Assembly: GCA_000708835.1 (NCBI GenBank)
Contig: DF237121.1
Location: 63,953 to 127,952, forward strand
From: Klebsormidium nitens
Taxonomy: Eukaryota; Streptophyta; Klebsormidiophyceae; Klebsormidiales; Klebsormidiaceae
DNA: 64,000 nucleotides
Direction of reading: 5' to 3'
The position numbers and the translations under genes are program-made. The notes beneath the pieces are model-generated. The model searched no databases. It saw only the letters and a program-made list of their open reading frames with translations, and was not told the DNA's origin. Positions 20,711 to 32,700 of this stretch are shown one piece after another (position 1 is the first letter of the stretch; each line of letters starts with the position of its first letter).

Positions 20711-23700
20711 ATGCCAGGGCGGGCGGGTAAAGTCAAGGGCAGCAAGCAGAGATTGGAGAAGAAGGAGAGGAAGGAAAAGAGTGAGTGCCTGGGTGGGAAT
20801 GAGCCTTTTGACTGCCTGCATTGTGCTGTGATACGATCCATTTGTCTGCATTGGCTGTGCATGTTCGTGGCGCCACATAGTGTTCTTGTGCAGTAGCATT
20901 GAAGAAAAGTGCATGCCTCCAAACCTTAGTACCAATGCTTTCATAGTTTGTCAGTCGGCGTCTCATCAGTGTTTCTGTTATTGGATTGGACCCATGCCTG
21001 ATTGAAGGCCTTGAGCCCTTGAAAACAAGGAAGATGGAGTAGCTTGCAGAGGTGATCAGACTCATAGGAATTCTCGCTCGCTTGTCCTGCTCAACGGGAC
21101 ACAATTGGGAACCACCAGACCTTGCCCTGCAATTTGAAGCCATTTCTTCTGTTTAGGCTTTGGGTTTAAATGAAGGACCATTGTGGTAAGGGGAATGACG
21201 CCGGTTTTTAGCAGGCTCTTTGAGCGCCTCTGTTTCCGTGCCTACACTGAAGTCGTGAGTCTGCCGAGAATTGCCTGATTGTCGTTCTTACCCTTGTTGC
21301 TCGCACAATATTGTCCTGCCCTTTTATAGATTTAATTTGAAAAGTAGCTGCCTTCTTATAATATCAGAGCTTGAGGCTCACTGCTCTGCTCCCTTCTTTA
21401 CTGATTTGGCATTGCCCCAAATATGTGGCCTTCATCGTCCAGTCTAAGATTACTGTTTCTATTGTTGGCTGTTTCTATGGCAGAAAGTTGAAAAAAATCT
21501 TTGCCAGGTCAAGTGAGACAGTGACCTTGCGCCACTCCTTGACACACTGGCCCTTTCTTGAACAGCTTTTGTCGTCGCTTGTAAAGCGATACCCTCGGCT
21601 CCTCGCCAAAGATGATTGCCTTGAGGGTTGGCCTGCTGGTCAATGCTGAAATACAGGCAGCATTCGTGGTATCCCGTCAGACTGGATTATGTTATCAGTA
21701 GCATAGCGCTCTCAGTAATTTTGCAGTGCAGAATGAAGGCCCAACGCGACCTTGGATTCTGATCACTGCGCCTCAACGTCGAAGGTTCGGGCTGCTATCA
21801 TGTCTCCTCTGGGTGGCGAACTGGAGTCCGTTCAGTTTTTCTGTTCAAATATCTGACCTGTGTCGACACGACCTCAACCGTTCTCCGCTTGGCGAGTTGC
21901 CTGGATCTCACAACCAAGTCTCCTCGCTGTAGTACTTCTTCAGCACGGTCTCTGGGAGATTAAGTGAGAAGGATAATCTTTCTCTTGACCTCATTCGCAG
22001 AATGCTCTTGTCATTGTCTTGACGGATGTTGGTAACACAGGAGCTTGTTCTCAGTGTACAACTATAATGTTGTCCTTGGAAACATGTTTTCTTCAAAACC
22101 GTCAGCAGCTCCTGCAAATGAAAAAGCCTTCGGAGTCCTGTCATGAGAGTTCGGATTGTTCAAGAGTTGCTAGAGTGGAGACACGGCTTTCCGACTCGAT
22201 CATGGACTAGCCTGGTATCCTGAATACATTTTTTGTCTGCGAGAACCTCCTTGCTTCCAATACCCCAAGAGTTGGCCATACGTGGGGACTCCAGCAAGCA
22301 CGTATCAAGACACTGTTCCAAAGCGTGCTGAAGCTTTTCGCATTTCTCCTTGGTTTTTGTGCAGCAAACAGGCCCTTTGCTGTCGCCTCATATCTGCTGT
22401 GTCACATCTATTTCTGCCCCTTTGCCAGTGCTTGAAAACGAGCCAAGTTTTTGAGTTTTTCTTTTATAATCTGTTCACGGAGAGTCTTCTCCTTCGCAAT
22501 GCTGAGACATGTCTATGCGTTCTTGATTGTTTTTTTCATGTCTGAACTGGTATAGTGAAGATCTATTAAAAACATAAGTCACTTTTTAGGCATCGTGTTT
22601 CTTTCTTTGACACTTTTTGGATAGAAAGCTTTCAGCATTGCCTCAGATGGACAGTGTGTAGCTCCTTAAATCCACTGCCGTGTGTCTGGCATTGATCAAT
22701 TCAATGTGCCGCTGGACCCCTTGTGTATGAATCTTGGACTCTTTCAACCCTTGCTTTACTGCACACGTGTGCTTCAGTTGAGAGGGCAGGCCATGTCCGA
22801 AAGAAGGAGCAAAACAGGCGGGAAGGGGAATGAAGAAACAACGGATTCAAGGGCAGAAAGTGTTCGGAGATAGAAAGATAACAGGAGACAGAGGGAGTAC
22901 TTGTGTCTTGAGGAGCCGTACTAATGCTGTAGGCTGGCTTTTCTGTAGTTCCCCCGGTTGTGGTGCCAATCATTGTCAACACCCCGGATGGCCGCCAAGT
23001 CGAGCTCAAGGTAAACTAGTCAATACCCTTTGCTTTTCTTTTGCAAGTCATTTCGGCTTCAAAAAGGTCACCTCATATCCAGACATTACTCTTGACTTTT
23101 GAGAAGCTCTCCGTTCCCAAGGAGATTGTGTAGTGTCGAACGTGTAACAAGCCACTATGTTGGGAACAAGAGTGGGAAAAAGGTCGGGGAACCTGAAGGC
23201 GCCAGCATTGTTTAGGGTCTGGACAGCCTGCTGAATCACTCGCGAGAGAAATTGCTGGAATTTTGTTTCTGATGCATCCTCACTTAAAATTGCTGTCATC
23301 CAGCCAAACTTGAGGAGGGGCAGCAACATGGGTTTGGAGTTCTGAAGAAATGGTCAACCACTTCACATGTGTGGAAGCTACTGTGGTTTAGCACTCAAGC
23401 GTACCACTCAGCTGGCATAGAACAGGATACATCCCGGCAGTAACAGAAATGCGTGGAAGTAAAAGAGATGCCGCGCCACAGAAGTGGTCAGTAATGGTCA
23501 CTCTCAGATTGGCAGGGCATGTCTTTGAGCCTGCACTGTTCTTGCAAACAGCGGTATATTGATGTTCAGAAGTGCCAGAAAACCACCTTTGTAACCCGAA
23601 GTGCGTGCCTTCGCAGGGCATCTCAACGGACGTTCTCTTGGATGTGCGGCACTACCTGATCCAGCACGTTGACACCACACACCTGACGAACTACTCCTTC

Positions 23701-26700
23701 AGCCATGAGGTGCGTCTCGGTGTTACAAAAGCACCACACATCCGTGATTTCGAAACAACCTGCAATGTCACTCGTTTGAAGCAGAACCACGACCGAGTGC
23801 CCCTTTCTTGTGGTCTGGTGTCTGATCGGACTCGTTTTGAAGTATGAGATCCAAAAGCGGTGGATCTGTCGCTTCAATGCAGGTCAAGAGCCAACCATTC
23901 GTAACTGATTGCAGTGACTGTTCCTGGCTTCTTTCGTGGCTTTTCCAACTTAGGATGCTTGCAAGGTGGTCCTTGCGTCTAATGTTCCATTGATGCCTGA
24001 AGACATCTGTTAACAGTTGCATTCCAGGACCACTTGTGTCGAGGTGCAGACGCAGAAAGGAACAGGATGGTTTCGGGGTAGTTCAAACGTCCCTTTTCCT
24101 GAAGTTTGCACTGTTTCAGCGGAATTTTTTGCAATGTCCTTCGTGCAGATCCGTGGAGATAAGCTTCCAGATACGCTGGAGCTTTCGGCTCTGCGGCCGT
24201 GTGTGCTGGATATGGTCGAAGGTTAGCCGCGAACCAGACTTCTCCGTTCAGTTTTTCCCGCGCATAATGAGACAGAGGCTGGGTTTGTTGGCATGCTCAT
24301 CCGTTGACGTGTAGGAGCTTATTCTTGGTGGCGTATTCTCGTAGGAGTGTGTTTCATGAGGTCGTGGAATCTAGGATCAGAGTCGAAGAAAGAATTTGGG
24401 AAGTGCAATGCTTACTCTAAAACTCGATCTAGCTGGGCCAGATTGTGTCTTATTGCACTCGACAGTACTTGCCTCTTCTTTCAGAACAAAGGCTCGCGCC
24501 AGCTTCTGAACGCTTTGTTCGACACGGATACACCAAGAAGAACAGAAGAAGAGCAGCCTTCTGGCACTTTTGCAAGCATATCTGTTAACATCAGAGACAG
24601 AGTCTCTTGTCCCACCCTCTGATATTTTGTACCGTTGCGTCTGCCATACCAATTGCAACCTGTTGTTGGCTGAATCTTAGAATTCACTTGGACACTCTGT
24701 TCTGCAGAGGAGTACACCGAAAAGCAGGCGGTTGCGCACGTCCGTCGGCTTCTGGACATTGTAGCCTGCACCACCGCATTTGGACCGTCCGGTCAGCAGA
24801 AGAAAGTCTCTTCTTCGGACGAGCCGAAAGGGAGCGACGCCCCGACGGGAACGTCAAACGGAGCCGCTAGTGGCTCCCATAATGGGTTGATTGAAAGGGC
24901 GAGCAGTGGGGTTAATGGGACGGTCGAGGGAGCGGTTGACGGGGTTGAAAGTGTTGAAAATGGGGGTTTCTTAGCGAAAGAAACGGGTGGGGCTTCGGAG
25001 GAAGAGGGGGACGCGAGCGCTGCTGCGAGCGGGACGATTGATGAGGAACCGCCGAAGGAGAACGGCCATGTTGTGCCCAAGGGTTTGGGCTTCGGCCTGG
25101 GCTCGAGCGCCCGCAAAAAGGCCGAGAACGGGGTTTCGGAGGCCGGGTCAGCTGCTAACCCGGAGGAGAAAGCGGGGAATGAGGCAGGTTCGGGGGATCT
25201 GGAGGGAAAAGCGGTTAAAGACCTAGCGAACGGGTTGGTTAAGTCTGGAGGAAAAGCGAAGCTAAAGGGGAAAGGAGACGCGATGAAGGCAATGGCTGCG
25301 GCAGAGGCAGCGGTGAAACGGGGTGACCGGGAAGGGATGTACCCCATCCCGACACTGGGGACGTTCTACGAGTTCCTGTCGATGGCGCACTTGCAGTCGC
25401 CGCTCCAGTGTAAGTGCATTTTGGAAACCTATGTCGCGGTGTGGAATAAGATGTGGAGTACTGCGTTTCAGTGCTCCCCAAGTGGGCCGTGCGTGCTGTG
25501 TAAGACTCGATGGAAGAGACCCTTTCGGTCTCGCTGGCATGGTCGAGGTCACGTAAGAAGAAGGGCGTAGGCTAAGGGCAGCTCATGCCAGTCCGGACGG
25601 TTTGTCTGTTTGTACCGTCTTTGGCTGTACTGCAATATTTCTGCAGCGGAGGTTACTGTATTGTGGAAGGTCGATTTGATTGAGAAACGAAATGTCTTTG
25701 CGTTTATGTCCGCTTAGAGTCGATGTTCAGGGTGAGGTGAATGCTCTCAGAAGCCCGCGGGTCTGAGTCGAATGAGGAGGAAGGAGGGAAAGGATCGCGT
25801 CGTTGCCTTGTCCAAGTAGATTTTGTTAGCTTCAGTTGCTGCCATCAGTCGCAATAAAGGCTGTTCTGAGAGGCCAGCTCGAGAGAAGAAAAGACAATGA
25901 ATTCACACCGCTCTCAAGTAACACTCAGGCTTCGTTCCGTATCTCGAGTAACACTTTTGCTCTGCTCCGTTTGTCAATCAAGTAATCGTTTCTCACCGGA
26001 TCGTCTAGGATCGAATCAAGTTGTTTGGTACGGCGCTTCTCAGCAGTGGAGGCGTCGCATGGGTTGCGTGTCAACGTCCTTTTGCTTACTTTGCCTATCC
26101 CCTCCATTGCAGCAATCAAGCGGTCGGCCAAGCAGCCATCTTCAGAGGATCGATCAGAGGGCAACTACTTTTCCATCGATGTAAGCATATCAGCAGAAGG
26201 GTCCGTTTATAAGAATCAGGGCTCCGCTTTCCCATTTTCGGAGATAAAGCTAGAATCGAAGTCGTACAAAACTCGCACCCTTGCAAAACCTTTTGCTGTG
26301 GAGGAGTCGCATAGCTGCAACAAGATGGTTCTGTTCATTTGAACACTGTAGCTGCCTCAACCTAGTTCTTTTGTGGGGAAGCAGGTTCTGGGTGATGTCT
26401 AGACACTCATTCCCTTTGGCATCCCGCCTCTCATAAAGGCTCTGATCACCATTGTTGTGCTGCAAGTCGACTCTGTACTGCTTTGGCGAGTGTTCTTCTT
26501 TACGACAGCCTACTGTTACCTTCCATGCCCGCAAGTGTGCTTATTTGTATATACAGACAGCGTTTAAGTCTGGGCTTTCCTTCTGGCCCTCCTTCGCGAC
26601 CAGCGATCAAAGCAAAAACCGGTTTGTTACTGCTTGTTAAGCCTCTGTATCACCTCAGCAACGGTTGAGTCGCCTACAAAGACTGGGGCCCCTGGGGGCC

Positions 26701-29700
26701 TTGGACGGGATGTGTTCGTTAATCGGGGGTTGTTTTCGGGCTCTCAGTCTGATTCTGGCTTCCTTGGTGAACGTGTTGAAGGCAGGCAGTCGCTGCCTCT
26801 GACGACTTCACCACTGAATTCTGACGCACACAGTGATTCGCTTGCAGGTTCGCCTGTGCAACGGCAAGCTGGTGACAGTCACTGCTTCTCGCACTGGGTT
26901 CTACCCGGTTGGGAAGCCGTCAGCAGCGGAGCACGAACTCCTGGACGTCTTAAGAAAGCAGAGCGGGGCCTTTACACAGGTGGGGCTTCAAGACCAGAAG
27001 CGATCTTCCTACAAACAAGAAGGGCATGCTTTTGTGGACTGCTTTCTTCTTGGTCAATCAATCGCGGTCGTCTGCTGATCTGGCAAGAACTCTGGCCCGA
27101 ATCGTTCTTTTCAGACTGATTCAGGTCCCTGTAAAACACCTTCGAGCGAACTCTGTTCCTGTCGTCGTGCTGTGCTGACGTTGTCCATTGTATTTCTTTC
27201 TTAATATTTCGTGCCAACAAGCGCACAGAGTTGTTCGTTTTAAGTACCTCGTTCTCCAAGCTATCATTGGGCCGTGAATATCATGATGAACGCCGAGATT
27301 GAGATGATGGGTGAGCTGATGCAATCGCTTCAGGCCACTTCTTGCAGAATCTTTTGAGCTTTTGTACCCAGCCTTTCGTCGCTACTGCTTTTTAAACCTT
27401 GCGTACTCTTTTCAGGCCTATGACGACCTCATCCAGGGCTTCTTGGATCGCAACCAGTTCGGCAACATCCCCACCGGCTTCCGGGCCAATACCTTCGTCG
27501 TGCCCCCCCCATTCGCGCAAAACCCGTCGAACCCTCAGGAGCTACCTGTGGAGGACGAGCAGTGGGGCGGTAACGGTGGCGGAGGGGGGCTGGAGGAACT
27601 AGAGCGGGATCGTCCGTGGAAGGCCCTGTTCAAGAGGCTGCAGGGGGTGCCGTGCGGGACTCCGGAGGAGCGGATCGTGCGGGACAGAAAGGCTTTTCTG
27701 CTGCACAAGTGAGCCGATTTTTCTCTGTGCATCTGGGCCGAGTGTTCTACAACCCGATTCTGTTCTTTGCTTGAGAATAATGGTAGAAGATTTGGCATCC
27801 TCACCCGCTGACAACCGTGTTGCTTGGTTGAGAGGTCCTCTCCGGAACTGATTGCGGTTATCTGATCCCTTAAAAGTCTCTTCTGGGAGGCCGTGCTAGG
27901 AGTCAACATGGGAAGGATATTGGAAGTTCTATAGGACAGAAAAGTTGGGGCCGTGTTGCCCGAGGTCGTAGGGCTTCTTTCCTTTGCGATCAGGGGTTGG
28001 ACCCATCAACCAGTAGAGCGCCAGAAAAGAACGGCTCGAAAGCTACTTGTTTTCTTTGTAAAACCGATCTCTCAGCCCCTCTTGCCGGTTTTTTACAAGG
28101 CATGTCAGCACGATTTTGGGCTTTCTTTGCCCAGTCTTCGGAGGGCGTGGTATTGATGTCATTGCAGCGGAAGCTTTTGCTCCACGTCGGCTTCAAGATC
28201 TACTTTCCTGCGATCCTTAGCACCTGCTTTGCGAAACTTGACTTTCTCGGCTTCTTGAGCGACCATTTTTGCTACGAGCTCCTCCCATCTTTTGAAGGAA
28301 AGTGCCCTCGTGAAACTGTCTCAGTGGACGATTCCAACATCTGACGCACATCGTTTCTTAAGCAGCGAATTGGTGCGTAAGTTTTGACCCGAGACAGTAA
28401 TCACGTACTAAACTCTGTTCACTTCGATCATCTTCTCTGTATCTTCCCACTTTTCTGCGGTGTCTGCGCACTGAAAAAGCCCCTTCTCTGCGTTGCAGCC
28501 TTTTCGTCGATGTCGCCATTCGGACCGCGATCGACGTCGTCCGAGGAATGACCATCCCTTATGAAACATCCGGTCCGTACATCAACGGCTTCGAGACCCT
28601 TCACGAGACGGAGCGCTCCAACCTCCGGGTCACCGTCAAAAAGGAGGCCCCCTTGCCCGGCGGTAAGCGCGGCGTCAGCAACAGCGGGCCTTTTGTTGTA
28701 GTTCCAAACGGCGCTGACGTCACCGACGACATCGTAAAAACGCTCCGGCCCCTGGACGACTTCGCTACGGCTGACACAGTTGCGAAAGATGTGTTGGATC
28801 GGAAGAACGTGCTGAAGGGTTTAGTAGCGGACGAGAGCACCGCGCTGGCGGACCTCCCGACGCTTGGCATGGTTACGGTTTACTACCAGGGGTTAACCGT
28901 GGTGGTTCATGCCGAGGGGGATCCCTCCACGGACGAAGAACTAGATGCGGGGCTGGAGGTGGAGCAGCTTGACGGGGGTGAGAACGCGCTCAATGTGAAT
29001 AGTCTCCGGGTGCTCTTGCACCGCGCCGGGGGAGAGAAGACCGAGGGGGAGGATAAGCAGTCGGACGCTGATAAGCTATTGGCGGCGGTTTTGGAGAAGG
29101 GTCAGGGGGAACTAGAGCGGGGGGATCAGAGCAAGGAGCCGGTGTTGAGGTGGGAGCTTGGGGCGTGCTGGATTCAGCATTTGCAGGACGAAAAGAAGAA
29201 GCAGGAAGAAGAGGCGAAGAAGGCGGCGGAGGAAAAGGAGGCTCGGGTGGCGAACGGTGAAGTTGCAGAGACGGCAGTGGAGCTGGTGCATGTCGGGGAG
29301 AGGAAGGTAAGGGCTGGAAAACGAGCAAATCTCGACTTTCTTCCGATAGGCTCTCCTTCCATCGTTCTGGAACTATTCCCCGTGTGTATCTTTTAGTGTA
29401 TAAAGGTATTCGGGGTATTTGAGAACAGCTTGTAGCAGATTTTCCCACCCGTTTTGAGCCGCTTGCAAGACTTGAGTGCTTGAATCTACTCGTATTCTCG
29501 AGCGTGCTGAACATGGGCATCAGCATTTTGTTCGAACGGGGCCAGTTTGAAGGCTGATTTCCAGAGCGAGAAAGTGAGAACATTCGAGTATCCAGAGTCT
29601 GCCGATAAGGAAGCCTGTATTCCCCCAACTCTATGTTCCCTTGTGCCAGACTATTGAAGCTTGTCTCGTCCTCTCGAAGTGACGAGAACGTCAACTGCCT

Positions 29701-32700
29701 ACACGCAAGGAGGGAAGGGAAGAAATGGGCTTGGAAGTCGGGAAGTCTTGATGATACCTTGGGTTTCCCTTTTTCGCTGACAGGGTTTCAAAGTTGCTGC
29801 CCGCCCGCTCTGTATGAACAAGAAACATAATCGACTGTGTGTGGGACGGGAAGGGTCGAAAAGCCCCTGAAAATTTTCAAGTCTCTAGTTGATGTCAGAA
29901 CTCAGACTAGCTTTTCTCGACACGGTATCGAGGTTGAAGCCCGCCAACTTCGTAAGGACGAGGACGTTGTCAAACCTGCTGAATCGAAGGAGGAGAGAAA
30001 GGAAGGTGGCTGCAAATCTCCAATTATTGTCCATAGCCCAGATTCGTTCTCTCACGTTTCTTGGTGACGTTCTTCAGCCATTTGGTTATTCTTCTTGACG
30101 ACAGGGTTCAAACTTGAAGCCCGTCTCTTGCAGAACGACGAGAACGTGAAGCCAGTCGGGTCGAAGGAGGAAACGGAGGATGAGCCAAGTCGTCAGGACG
30201 GAGACAAGAACCGCATATGACCAATAAAAAGACCACTTTTCTGACCATTTCCCTAATCCTTACGCCTCTTCTTCGTGGTGACAGGGTTTCAAAGTCGAAG
30301 CCCGTCCGTTGCGGAAGGACGAGGACGTCAAACCGGCTGAGTCGAAGGAGGAGACGGAGGGAGAGCGCGAGCAAAGGGAAAAGAACGAGGCGGCGCTTCA
30401 GGCACTGCTGAATGACGTGGCCTGGAAGAAAGTGGTGGACTCCAAGACGGGCCTGCACGGCAAGGTGAGCTGTCACTGGCCACTTCAACTCCGTGGTGAG
30501 AAGATGTAGGGGTTTCTTAGGGTTCTAGGGCTATGCAGCAATAATGGAAAAAAGTAGAGCTTATGCAAGGAGTTGATGGTTCCCGAGCTTTGTCTAGGCG
30601 TTCCTTCTCGACGTCTTTTAAAGTAATGGTCGCTTGTTCCAAGCACTCACTCCAATGAAACCCACGAGTTGGGTTCCCGGAACCGAATTCCAATGAAAGC
30701 TGCTGTGGCAAACACTCGCTTCCACACTTGAAAGCCACTGCCGCAAAAGGTTTCCGCTCTCGTACGAAACCCGGGCTTTTAAGGATAGCCTGGAACAGAA
30801 AGTGTCAGCCCCAGTATTTGTTTCGCAGTCCGTTGACGAGCTTCTCGTTGGCCCCCGCACCTTCCAGGACGAGGTCGCCCTTCTGAAGCTCATTGCCGAC
30901 TTTGCCTGGAGCTGTCCCCCGCGGATATTGATCAAAAAAACATGGTCAAGCCTTTTCTACTGGTGGTGAAGGCTAATTTCGATGCTTAGGTGACCAGGAA
31001 TCAAAGGGAAACTACTTATCCTCGAGTCTTTTGTCTCAGTCAGTCGGTCGACGAGCCTTTTGCTGGCGCCAGCACCTTCCGTGGCGAGGTCGCCCTTCCC
31101 ACGCGCATCGCCTAGTCCTCCTCGCCTAGAAGATTCCCCGCGAAACATTCGTTAAGGAGACTCGGTGAAGGGTTTCTTTTGTCAGTAGCTTAAGGGCTAT
31201 TTCAACGCTTACCTGATCAAGATTCAAGGGAAAATCTTTCATACCAAAGACTTTCTTCTGCAGTCGGTAGACGATCTTCTCGCCGGCGCCCGCACCTTCC
31301 GCGACGAGGTCGCCCTTCCGAAGCTCATTGCGGACTTCGCTTCCCTGGAGCTGTCCCCGGTTGACGGCCGCACGCTGACAGATTTCATGCACACGCGCGG
31401 GCTCAACATGAACCAACTGGGCCAGCTGGCAAGGAAAGCGGACGAGTTGCCGCACATCAAGGAGATGTGCATTATGGAGATGGAGACCCGCGCATTCAAG
31501 CGCATCCTCAAGTAAGCGGTCGGGGTTGGGTCGAGTCGAGATAGCGTGCTGACGTCAGATGGAGTGAGTCTGCTTGCTTGGATGCCCGAGCCAGTTGTAA
31601 CTACGCCTTCTCTCAGCTGAGACGGAGCGTGGTAACGCATGTCGTTTCGTGGGTTGAATTCTCGTTGGCCTTCGGTTCTCTTGAGAATTGCACATCAGCA
31701 GGTCGAGGCGTCTTACTGAACACACGTCTCCATTCAGAGAGGCTTTATCTAATACCTCCCCAATGAACAGTCGCTGGCTTACATTGCCCCTCCAGTTTTC
31801 GTAACCTGGTGGCCACTTTACTCCCAGACTTCCGTCATCCAACCAACACAAGTAACCAGTCGCATCCTCGTTTCTACTTCCTCGAAAACCAAACGGTACC
31901 TTTGAACGCCGAACTTCCGATATCTCACTTCCCTTCCGAAAGGTCAAATGAGAAACGTGAATCCCTGAGATTCAAAGGAACCGAGTCCTGATTCCAAATC
32001 TTGAAGTTCCTTTTGTTTCCAGGGCCGTCATGGCCGCGTTTCTTCTCTCCGAGCCTCCGGCCTGGCGTCTTGCCGCTGACGTCCAATCTTGACCCTCATC
32101 CGAACCCCAAATTTTAAACCCGGAACCCCTCCCTCTTAAGGGCCGCCGTGGCCGCCTGTCCAAAGGTTTCCCTCCGCGACGCCGTCCTGGCGTCTCGTTG
32201 CTGACGTCCAAAAACAGCCCTCATCCGAGCCCAGAATTTAAAACTGAAACCCCTCCCTCTCCAGGGGCGACGTGGCCGCTTGTCCGAAGTTTTTGCTCCT
32301 TGCCTCCGTCCTAGCGTCCAAAATGTTAACTGTAACCCTCGTCCTAACCTCAAGTCGTGGTATCTAACTCCCCTTTTCTCTCCAGGGCCGCCGTGGCCGC
32401 CTGTCCGAAGTTCTCCCTCCTCGCCTCCGTCCTGGCATCCGGGCTGAGCGCCTTCTTGGGCGAGGGCCCTCTAGCTGCTGACACGTGGCAGTGGGTCAAG
32501 AAGTTCGTCGAGTTGCATTACGGTTACAAGCTTCCCGAGAACGCCCGCAGCAGGCTGCGCAAGCTGGAGGTTTTGCGAGGGTTGTGCCACAAGGTGAGGG
32601 TTTCACAGTTTGCCATTCTGGCTACTTTTGCGGGTTCAGGGTGGCTACTTTTACGGGTTCAGGGTGCGCAGCTTTGATGGAAGTCGAGCGAGTAAGAGCG

